A stretch of DNA of 64,000 nucleotides from Streptomyces sp. HNM0574 (lineage in GTDB: Bacteria > Actinomycetota > Actinomycetes > Streptomycetales > Streptomycetaceae): the NCBI RefSeq assembly GCF_012726235.1, contig NZ_JAASAH010000004.1, positions 124,001 through 188,000 of the forward strand. Reading direction: 5' to 3'. Of the stretch, positions 9,115-16,071 are shown one piece after another. A model generated the notes under the pieces. The model had not been told where the DNA came from. It did no database searches and worked only from the letters and a program-made list of their open reading frames with translations. How positions within the stretch are numbered: the first letter of the stretch is position 1; every line of letters begins with the position of its first letter. A program made the translations under genes and the position numbers.

Positions 9115-9942
9115 CTACTTCATCCACTCGTCCTCGTACCGCTCGTACGTCCCGTCGTGGGTGGCCAGGTGGACGAACCGGTCGACGTACTCCCGGAATT
9201 CGGCGTCCCCGCGCGGCACCGCGTACGCCTTCTCGGCGAAGGTGAACGGCTTCTCCGGGTGGACGGAGCACAGTTCGGGGTGGAGTTTCGCCTGGTAGAG
9301 CGTCTCACTGGCGTCCGTCATCATGACGTCGGCGCGGCCGGCGACGATCTCCTCGAAGATCGTGGTGTTCTCCGGGTGCTCCTTGATGGTGGCCCGCCGG
9401 ATGTGGGCGCGGGCGAACTCCTCGTTGGTACCGCCCGGGTTGACGACGACGGTCGTGCCGGGACGGTCGATCTGCCGCAGCGTGCGGTACCTGTCCTCGT
9501 CCTCGCAGCGGACGATCGGCGTCTTCCCGTCCTCCCTGGTCGGCTCGCTGAAGGCGACCTCGCGGGCGCGCTCCAGCGTGACGGACACCCCGCCGACGGC
9601 GAGGTCGCAGCGGCCGCCGGCCAGATCGCCGGTGAGGTTCTTCCACGTGGTCGCCACGAAGGACGCCTTCGCGTCGAGGCTCTCGGCGAGGTCGCGCGCC
9701 ATGTCGACGTCGATGCCCCGGTACGCGCCGGTGTCCTTCTCCAGGTGGGTGAACGGGCGGTAGTCACCGGTCGTGCAGACCCGCAGCACGCCGCGCTCGG
9801 GCACCGAATCCAGCAACGAGCCGGCGAACGGCCCCTTACCCGCCACCACTTCGGCCCCGGCGGACCCCTCCGGGGCCGACGGCGCGGCACCGGTGACGAC
9901 CAGCAGACAGGCGAGGACGGACAGCGTCGCGGCACGCTTCAT
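9115..9942 (-). CDS. Secreted cyclohexadienyl dehydratase-like / solute-binding protein
   Basis: The 275-residue product starts at ATG 9942, which has GGAGGAG 7 nt upstream; a further in-frame start exists at 9981. It has a Sec signal peptide (KRAATLSVLACLLVVTG) and a type II periplasmic-binding fold. Several signature segments match PheC, the periplasmic cyclohexadienyl/arogenate dehydratase of Pseudomonas, better than amino-acid ABC binding proteins: TTGDYRPFT, GIDVDMARDLAESL, DGKTPI, NPGGTNEEFARAHIRRA, EEIVAGRADVMMTDA, HPELCSVHPEKPF and FAEKAY. PheC makes phenylpyruvate from prephenate. No ABC permease genes are adjacent, which favours an enzyme. The assignment rests on motif similarity recalled from the family. 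Confidence 0.72.
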   Translation of the reverse strand: MKRAATLSVLACLLVVTGAAPSAPEGSAGAEVVAGKGPFAGSLLDSVPERGVLRVCTTGDYRPFTHLEKDTGAYRGIDVDMARDLAESLDAKASFVATTWKNLTGDLAGGRCDLAVGGVSVTLERAREVAFSEPTREDGKTPIVRCEDEDRYRTLRQIDRPGTTVVVNPGGTNEEFARAHIRRATIKEHPENTTIFEEIVAGRADVMMTDASETLYQAKLHPELCSVHPEKPFTFAEKAYAVPRGDAEFREYVDRFVHLATHDGTYERYEDEWMK

Positions 9943-10054
9943 GACAGCTCCTCCATGCGGCTGTACGTGATCACAGGACACGGAACACGAGACCGCACAG
10001 ATTCCCAGAACGCACGGACCGGGAGAAGACGTTGGTCAGGCTTCGGAGGGGGGC

Positions 10055-10729
10055 TCATGGCTGCGGGCGCCAACTCCCCTCCCCCTGACCGAAGTTCCAC
10101 GCCGGATGGTGGGGATTGTCGGTGCGGATGGTGATGTCGGCCGTGGATTCGGGGGTGGTTTCGGTGGTGTAGCGGGTGTAGGCGGGGAGGGTCCAGTGGT
10201 CGGTGGGGGCGGTGCGGCGGGCGAGGGCGGCCGGGGTGAGGCGGAGGTGGACGGTCAGGTCGAAGGGGAACCAGTGGCCCAGCAGGAACGGTCCGTGCAG
10301 CAGGAGGACGCCGCCGGGTTCGAGCGGTACGCGGGGGCTGCGGGTGGCCCGGTCGGTGACCGGGTCCCACAGGTCCGGCAGGACGGTGCCGCTGCCGCCC
10401 GGGTCCAGCGGGTTGAAGACCTCGCGCCACAGGGCGCTCGTGTCCTGCCAGCCGTCGTAGTAGGCGTCCGCGTCCTGCTTGCCGAACTCGTACCGCAGCG
10501 AGGCGGGGCGCAGGAATCCTCGCGTCCCGACGGTGACGGAGGGGCGGCCGCGCAACCGGAGTTCCTCCGCGAGCCGCCCGGCCAGCACGTCCGGACCCGC
10601 GGCCGGCGCGCCGTCGAGGGCGACGCGCACGCGCGTGCCCCCGTCCGCGGTCCCGGTACCCGCGATGCGCTCGGCGAGCGCGGGGACGAGGCGTTCCCAG
10701 GTGACAGGTTCCCAGCTCATCACCCCCAT
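10055..10729 (-). CDS. Uridine kinase-like P-loop protein with degenerate Walker A
   Basis: A 224-residue protein resembling the actinobacterial uridine-kinase-like family, with the segments FLRPASLRYE, DAYYDGWQD, LLLHGPFLL and LRLTPAALARRTAP. The expected GxxxxGK[ST] nucleotide loop is replaced by GAPAAGPD, which lacks the phosphate-binding lysine, so kinase activity is doubtful. Start is ATG 10729, 11 bp after the stop of the SWIM gene; ATG 10720 with GGGGG upstream is the alternative. Close spacing suggests co-transcription with the SWIM/SNF2 genes. Confidence 0.62.
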   Translation of the reverse strand: MGVMSWEPVTWERLVPALAERIAGTGTADGGTRVRVALDGAPAAGPDVLAGRLAEELRLRGRPSVTVGTRGFLRPASLRYEFGKQDADAYYDGWQDTSALWREVFNPLDPGGSGTVLPDLWDPVTDRATRSPRVPLEPGGVLLLHGPFLLGHWFPFDLTVHLRLTPAALARRTAPTDHWTLPAYTRYTTETTPESTADITIRTDNPHHPAWNFGQGEGSWRPQP

Positions 10730-10740
10730 GATGCCGCCCG

Positions 10741-12306
10741 TCAGGCGGGGCGGGCGGCCGTCACCGGGTCGGGCTGGGACGGGCCCTCGGGCCACCAGGG
10801 GTCGTCGGCCGCGGGGTCGGTGTGCGGGGCGTCGGGCGGGGTGGCGCGGCGGTACGGGTACCAGTGGCCGTCGCGGCCGTAGCGGAGCTGGAGGCCGGCC
10901 TCCTCGGAGGTGAGGCGGTTGTGCCGGATGGTGACGCGCAGTCCCTCGCGGGCCAGCGCGGCCCGCGCGCGGTCGAAGTCACCGGCGGGCGGGTCCCACG
11001 GGGTCTCCAGGACGTCGAGCCCGGCTGCGCCGCCCTGTCGCCAGGCCGCCGCGGCGCGCGCGAGTCCGAGCGGGGTGTGCCCGGTGGCGCGGGCGAGGGC
11101 GGCGGCGGCCGGGGAGAAGGTGCGGCGCGCGCCCAGTTCGGGGTGGGTGGCGGCCAGCCGGACGGCGTCGTGCCACGGGTCGGAGGGTCCGAACAGGGGC
11201 CCGGCGGGCGGGTGTTGGGCGCCGTCGTCCGAGGCGGCGAGGCAGGCGTGGGCGCGGCGGGTGGCGTCGGTGGCGAGGAAGGTGAGCGCGTCGGCGTCCG
11301 GCAGGTCGTCGGGGTCTCCGTGCGGGTCCGGTGAGTCCTCGGCGTGGTGGGGGGCGAACCGGTCGGCGTGTCCCGCGTGTTGGGCGTGCTCGGGGAACAC
11401 GGGCGGCGCGCCCGGGGTGCTCGGCAGCGGCAGCGGCGCCGGGAGCGGCGGCCGGACGCGCGTCGCGAGCGCCGCGCGCGCCAGCGGCCCCGCGTCCGTC
11501 CCCGGGGCACCGACGGCGGGAGCGTAGGTGACGGGGGCTACGGAGACGGTGGGCGCGGCGGGACCGGCGTCCGGGACCGTACGCGCGCCCCCCGGTTCCG
11601 CCCCTCGCGCAACGGGCTCGGCGAGGAAGGAGTCCACGCGCGGCGCACGTTCCCGCTTCGCGGCCGAACTCCCGTCGTCCGCCGGAGAGTTCGCCACGGA
11701 CAGCTCCGAAGAGGGGCTCCCCGCCGCTGAACCGTCGGCCGCACGCGAAACGGCTCGGGCGACGTGGCGGGCGTTGCGGCGGGCGAGGTCGGTGAGGAGT
11801 TCGTCCTGGCCCCGGCCGCGTACCAGGAGGAGCAGGTACGGGTCGGTGCCGACGTACCGGGCGGCGCCGCACCACAGGGCCACGGCGTGTTCGCAGAGCC
11901 ACACCGGGTCGGTGCAGGAGCACTCGGCGGTGATGTCGCGCGGTTCGGGCGGGAGCAGCGGCACGCCGACCGCCTCGGCGGTGCGGGCGAGTTCGGGCGG
12001 TACGTCCTTGTCGAGCAGCGCGGCGATCAGGGCCGGTTCCTCGGTCGCGGCCTCCAGCAGGACGTCCCACTCGTCCTCCGTCAGCACCGGGACGCGGACG
12101 GTGGCGAGGTGCGGGCGCGGACGGGTGCGCGAGCCGTGCACGGCGGCGGTGACGCGGCCCGCGGTGACGGTGATCCGGTCGACGTGGCCGTCGCGCAGGA
12201 GGTCCCGCCCGCGGGTGACCCGGTCCGCGACGGGGCCGGTCGTCCGCAGCCCCGCCAGCCCGTCCAGCCAGGTCCTGGCCCAGGGGCTCACGGGCGCGTC
12301 CGGCAC
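10741..12306 (-). CDS. SWIM zinc-finger protein
   Basis: The 521-residue product starts at GTG 12306. The N-terminal half contains a SWIM zinc finger of CxC...CxH form (ECSCTDPVWLCEHAVALW, about residues 130-147), a DNA- or protein-binding motif. The centre is a long low-complexity Ala/Pro/Ser linker (about residues 195-330), and the C-terminal part has a helical domain ending in Trp/Pro-rich sequence. SWIM proteins are regularly encoded next to SNF2-type ATPases in Streptomyces, as here. The 140 bp between this start and the end of the SNF2 gene are open in this frame, so the protein could begin slightly earlier. Precise function unknown. Confidence 0.8.
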   Translation of the reverse strand: MPDAPVSPWARTWLDGLAGLRTTGPVADRVTRGRDLLRDGHVDRITVTAGRVTAAVHGSRTRPRPHLATVRVPVLTEDEWDVLLEAATEEPALIAALLDKDVPPELARTAEAVGVPLLPPEPRDITAECSCTDPVWLCEHAVALWCGAARYVGTDPYLLLLVRGRGQDELLTDLARRNARHVARAVSRAADGSAAGSPSSELSVANSPADDGSSAAKRERAPRVDSFLAEPVARGAEPGGARTVPDAGPAAPTVSVAPVTYAPAVGAPGTDAGPLARAALATRVRPPLPAPLPLPSTPGAPPVFPEHAQHAGHADRFAPHHAEDSPDPHGDPDDLPDADALTFLATDATRRAHACLAASDDGAQHPPAGPLFGPSDPWHDAVRLAATHPELGARRTFSPAAAALARATGHTPLGLARAAAAWRQGGAAGLDVLETPWDPPAGDFDRARAALAREGLRVTIRHNRLTSEEAGLQLRYGRDGHWYPYRRATPPDAPHTDPAADDPWWPEGPSQPDPVTAARPA

Positions 12307-12446
12307 CCGCGCGCCGCCCTCGGAGTCGGGGGAGGGCGGCGGAAGGGTACGCGTACGGTCGGCACGCGCCTCCGGACGCCCCGCACCGGCCCGGAACGCG
12401 CCCGAACGCCCGCCACGCCGGCGCCCGCCGGCGCCTCCGGCCCCCC

Positions 12447-15314
12447 TCACCCCTCCCCCCGGCGCAGCGAGACGAGGTCGGCGAGCTCCGCGTCGCCGAG
12501 TTCGGAGAGGGCCGCGGTGCCGTCGGTGCCGAGGACGGCGTCGGCCAAGGCGCGCTTGGAGTGCAGGAGTTCGGCGACGCGTTCCTCGACGGTGCCCTCC
12601 GTGAGCAGCCGGTGCACCTGGACGGGTCGGGTCTGGCCGATGCGGTGGGCCCGGTCGGTGGCCTGGTCCTCGACGGCGGGGTTCCACCAGCGGTCGAAGT
12701 GGACGACGTGGGAGGCGCGGGTCAGGTTCAGCCCCGTCCCGGCCGCCTTCAGCGACAGCAGGAACACCGGGACCTCGCCGTCCTGGAAGCGCCGCACGAG
12801 TTCCTCCCGCCGGGCGACGGGCGTGCCGCCGTGCAGGAGCTGCGCGGGGACGCCGCGTACGGCCAGGTGGCGTTCGAGGAGCCGGGCCATGGTCACGTAC
12901 TGGGTGAAGACGAGCACCGAGCCGTTCTCGGCGAGGACGGTGCCGAGGAGTTCGTCGAGGAGTTCGAGCTTGCCCGAGCGTGCCGTGGTGCCGGGTGCGG
13001 TCTCCTTCAGGTACTGCGCCGGGTGGTTGCAGATCTGCTTCAGCGCGGTGAGCAGCTTCATCACCAGCCCGCGCCGCGCCATCCCCTCCGACTCCTCGAT
13101 CTGCGCCAGCGTCTCGCGGACGACGGCCTCGTACAGCGCCGCCTGTTCCCGGCCGAGCGGGACGACGTGGTCGGTCTCGGTCTTGGCCGGGAGTTCGGGG
13201 GCGATGCCCGGGTCGGTCTTCCTGCGGCGCAGCAGGAACGGGCGGACGAGCCGGGCCAGCCGCTCGGTCGCCTCGTCGCTCGCCTCCTCGCTGGGAACGG
13301 TGGCGCCGAAGCCGCTCTCGACCGCGCGGGCGTGCCGGGCGCGGAAGGTGGTGAGGGGGCCGAGGAGCCCCGGCGTCGTCCAGTCGAGGAGGGCCCACAG
13401 TTCGGAGAGGTTGTTCTCGACGGGGGTGCCGGTGAGGGCGACGCGGGCCGGGGACCGCAGACCGCGCAGGGCCCGCGCGGTGGAGGAGTGCGGGTTCTTG
13501 GCGTGCTGCGCCTCGTCGGCGACGACGAGCCCCCACTCCACCGCGGCGAGCCGCTCCGCGTTCCCGCGCAGGGTGCCGTAGGTGGTGAGCACGAAGCCGC
13601 CGGAGTCCGGTGCGCCGAGGCTGCGCGCGCTGCCGTGGTAGCGGTGCACGGGAACGCCGGGCGCGAAGCGGTGGATCTCGCGCTCCCAGTTGCCCAGCAG
13701 CGAGGCCGGGCAGACCACGAGCGTCGGCTCCGTCCTGGCGCGGCGCAGGTGCAGCGCGATGAGGGTGACGGTCTTGCCCAGCCCCATGTCGTCGGCGAGG
13801 CAGCCGCCGAGGCCGAGCGAGGTCATCACGTCCAGCCAGGCGAGCCCGCGCAGTTGGTAGTCGCGCAGCGTCGCGCGCAGCCCGGGCGGCTGCGGCACGG
13901 CCGTGAGCTCGCCGGTGAGGCGGGTGCGGAGCGCGGCCAGTTCGCCGACGGGGACGACGTCGGTCTCCTCGCCGTCCACCTCGGCGGTGCCGGTGAGCAC
14001 GGTGGCGAGCGCGCCTGCGGGGTCGAGCAGCCCGAGCTCCCGCTTGCGTGCCTTGCGCACCAGGTCCGGGTCGACGAGCACCCACTGTCCGCGCAGCCGT
14101 ACGACGGGCCGGTGCGACTCGGCCAGGGTGTCCATCTCCGCCTCGGTCAGCGTCTCGTCGCCGAGCGCCAACTGCCAGCGGAACTGGAGCAGTTCGGCCG
14201 AGTCGAAGAAGCCGAAGCCGTCCGCCGACGAGCCGGGCGCGAGCCGGACGACGGCGGTGGCGGACAGTTCGCGAGCCAGCGACCTGGGCCAGTGCAGGGC
14301 CACGCCCGCCTCGGCCAGCCGGGGCGCGACGGGCCCGAGCAGGTCGTACAGCTCCTCGTCGCTGAGCGGCAGCACGTCCGGGCAGGGCCGCTCCAGCAGC
14401 CGCGCCAGCGGCGGCCACACCCGGGCGGCGCGGCGGACGGCGCGCAGCGTGTCCGTACGGGCCCGCGGCCCGAACCCGCTCTCCCCCGCCCACAGTTGCG
14501 CGGCGTCGGCCACGAGTACGGGGTCGGCGACGCTGTGCACCTGGACGACGGCGGCGGTGCCGCGGACACCGGCGTCCTCCTCGGGCGGGGCCTCGTCCTC
14601 CGGGTCGAAGAGCGCGTACCCCTCCAGGTCGAGACGGAGCGAGAGGTGCACGCCCTCGTCCCGTCCGGCCGCGACCTCGGCGGCCCACTCGCGTGCCCGG
14701 GGCAGCGGGTGCGGGGCCTGGCCGGCGAAGGCGGGTCCGGCGGCGTGCGGTGCCGCCGCCGTGCGGGGCAGCGCGTCGGCGACGGCGTCGAGGAAAGCCC
14801 GGACCAGCGCCTCCGGAGCGGCGAGCCGCAACGGCCTGCCGCCCGGCAGCGGTACGGCGTGCGCCTCCGGCGGCATGGCCGCGGCGACAGCCCGCAGGTG
14901 CGTCACGTCGTCGGCCTCCAGCGGCCCCGCGCGCCACACGTCGCGGTCCTCGCCGTCCAGCCCGGGCAGCAGGCGGCCGCGCGCGATCAGGTGCAGGGCC
15001 AGGGCGGCCGCCGCTCCCCAGCAGGCGGCGGCCGGGTGCGCCGCCGGGTCGTGCCGGGCCCGCACCAGCGCCTCGACGGCGTCCCGGACGGGCAGGAACA
15101 GGGCGGGGACGGTGCGCCGCCGCACGCCCGCGCCGTGCTCCCGTACGACGGTCAGCCGGCCGGGGCCCGTCTCCGGGGCACCGGCCGGGAGCTCGGGGAG
15201 GGGCTCGCCCGTGGGGCTCCAGAAGGCCATCCGGCCCTGCCGCGCGGGGGCGGCAGGGAGGAAGACGGCCGCGTACCGCGCGAGCGCGCCGTCCGCGCCG
15301 GGCCGCTGCCCCAT
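12447..15314 (-). CDS. SNF2-family DEAD/DEAH box ATPase/helicase
   Basis: A 955-residue double-stranded DNA translocase of the bacterial SNF2 group. An N-terminal region of about 480 residues (SNF2-associated, Ala-rich) precedes the two RecA-like lobes: Walker A DDMGLGKT near residue 508, DEAQ near 598, LTGTPVENN, then helicase motifs TGLNLTRA and ATDRAHRIGQ near residue 890. The C-terminal tail ends in Leu/Glu-rich helices. SNF2 ATPases remodel protein-DNA complexes; bacterial relatives such as RapA act on RNA polymerase, others accompany SWIM proteins of unknown role. It is the first gene of a probable SNF2-SWIM-kinase-like transcription unit on the minus strand. Confidence 0.92.
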   Translation of the reverse strand: MGQRPGADGALARYAAVFLPAAPARQGRMAFWSPTGEPLPELPAGAPETGPGRLTVVREHGAGVRRRTVPALFLPVRDAVEALVRARHDPAAHPAAACWGAAAALALHLIARGRLLPGLDGEDRDVWRAGPLEADDVTHLRAVAAAMPPEAHAVPLPGGRPLRLAAPEALVRAFLDAVADALPRTAAAPHAAGPAFAGQAPHPLPRAREWAAEVAAGRDEGVHLSLRLDLEGYALFDPEDEAPPEEDAGVRGTAAVVQVHSVADPVLVADAAQLWAGESGFGPRARTDTLRAVRRAARVWPPLARLLERPCPDVLPLSDEELYDLLGPVAPRLAEAGVALHWPRSLARELSATAVVRLAPGSSADGFGFFDSAELLQFRWQLALGDETLTEAEMDTLAESHRPVVRLRGQWVLVDPDLVRKARKRELGLLDPAGALATVLTGTAEVDGEETDVVPVGELAALRTRLTGELTAVPQPPGLRATLRDYQLRGLAWLDVMTSLGLGGCLADDMGLGKTVTLIALHLRRARTEPTLVVCPASLLGNWEREIHRFAPGVPVHRYHGSARSLGAPDSGGFVLTTYGTLRGNAERLAAVEWGLVVADEAQHAKNPHSSTARALRGLRSPARVALTGTPVENNLSELWALLDWTTPGLLGPLTTFRARHARAVESGFGATVPSEEASDEATERLARLVRPFLLRRRKTDPGIAPELPAKTETDHVVPLGREQAALYEAVVRETLAQIEESEGMARRGLVMKLLTALKQICNHPAQYLKETAPGTTARSGKLELLDELLGTVLAENGSVLVFTQYVTMARLLERHLAVRGVPAQLLHGGTPVARREELVRRFQDGEVPVFLLSLKAAGTGLNLTRASHVVHFDRWWNPAVEDQATDRAHRIGQTRPVQVHRLLTEGTVEERVAELLHSKRALADAVLGTDGTAALSELGDAELADLVSLRRGEG

Positions 15315-15467
15315 CGCCCTGCCACTTCCTCACGCCACGCACCGGGCGCCGCCTCGTGCACACGCCGATCCCCGATGATACCGGCGCCGCACCCAACTCC
15401 CCGGAGTTTTCCGGCGGATCACATCACAGCGGACATGAAGGGCAAACACCCTCAAACCGGATGCGGC

Positions 15468-15833
15468 TCAGAGGTTGACGTCCCCGTGCACGTCTCCCGT
15501 CTGCACGAGCCGGCCGATCCTGGCGCTGCCCGCCACCGTGTTGTGGACCTGCCGCAGGTTCACCTGGAGGGCCACCTCGTGCTCCTCGGCCCAGCCGCAC
15601 AGTTCCGCCGCGAACGCCTCGTCCTCGCGGGCGCGCTCCGCGATCCGCCCCGTGAAGACCCGCACCTCCGCCTGGTCCGACGGGTCCGGTTCGAACTCCG
15701 CCGCCACGTCGTCACCCCGCCCGGCGGCGCGGCGGCCCAGGGCGACGAGGCCCTGCCAGGCGCTCTGACCGGCGGCGGTGACCGCACCGGCCGAGGCCGC
15801 GGAGGCCAGCGTGAGGGCGTATTCGACATCCAT
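15468..15833 (-). CDS. Small putative NLR-partner protein with C-terminal RHIM/BASS-like amyloid motif
   Basis: I do not recognise a named family for this 121-residue protein. Residues 5-38 form a hydrophobic Ala/Gly-rich helix, possibly membrane-active, ending in a basic patch (GRRAAGRG). Residues 42-90 are charged and helical. The last 24 residues carry N98, G102, A104-R105, V110-Q111, G113 and V115. The NB-ARC protein encoded 2 kb away has the same residues at the same spacing in its N-terminus. In filamentous bacteria such paired motifs (BASS, including RHIM-like types) link NLR receptors to small effectors by amyloid templating. TAGGCT at 15841-15846 (minus strand) ends 7 nt before the ATG, suggesting leaderless expression. 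The effector role is inferred. Confidence 0.72.
   Translation of the reverse strand: MDVEYALTLASAASAGAVTAAGQSAWQGLVALGRRAAGRGDDVAAEFEPDPSDQAEVRVFTGRIAERAREDEAFAAELCGWAEEHEVALQVNLRQVHNTVAGSARIGRLVQTGDVHGDVNL
15471..15542 (-). other. RHIM/BASS-like motif coding segment (effector side)
   Basis: This segment encodes residues 98-121. Pattern: N-x3-G-x-A-R-x3-L-V-Q-x-G-x-V followed by Gly/Asp/His residues. The central V-Q-x-G resembles the VQ[IV]G core of RHIM motifs. It ends the protein, the usual position on the effector side. Confidence 0.6.
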
Positions 15834-15958
15834 GACCAGCAGCCTAGGGCGACGAGTACGATCGCCGCCACGGCTCAGGACCCCACCGGACACACCACCG
15901 GCAGCACCCCGTCCGACCCCAACTCCCGCCGCCAGGCAGCCACTTGAACATGCGGACT

Positions 15959-15967
15959 TGATAGAAT
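15959..15967 (+). promoter_or_regulatory. Extended -10 promoter upstream of the heptanucleotide repeat
   Basis: TGATAGAAT fits an extended -10 element (TGn plus TAGAAT). A TTGAAC sequence at 15944-15949 is only 12 bp from it and so is not a proper -35. Transcription would start near 15974, placing all ten 7-bp repeats in the 5' untranslated region of the gene at 16072. Confidence 0.5.
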
Positions 15968-15979
15968 GAACGATCACAC

Positions 15980-16049
15980 AGCGGCCAGCGGCCAGCGGCC
16001 AGCGGCCAGCGGCCAGCGGCCAGCGGCCAGCGGCCAGCGGCCAGCGGCC
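15980..16049 (+). repeat. Ten perfect tandem copies of AGCGGCC
   Basis: A 70-bp array of an identical 7-bp unit with no internal mismatch, which points to recent slippage. Each unit contains the self-complementary GGCC, so the transcript can fold on itself in many registers. It lies between an extended -10 element and the GTG start at 16072. Because 7 is not a multiple of 3, any copy-number change also shifts the frame of ATG 15966 relative to the downstream gene. Confidence 0.95.
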
Positions 16050-16071
16050 GGTCCGGGCGGGGACGGCGCGG

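Noticed and set aside
10741-15396. A single continuous minus-strand frame of over 1500 codons spanning the SNF2 and SWIM genes
   Set aside because: Only its last third reads as a protein (the SWIM gene). The rest is an Arg/Pro/Ala-rich off-frame translation of the SNF2 gene, whose own frame carries all helicase motifs.
15834-15965. A small plus-strand gene upstream of the 7-bp repeats (frame ending at 15969)
   Set aside because: The frame begins inside the small motif protein on the other strand, has no ribosome binding site and Pro/Arg-rich composition.
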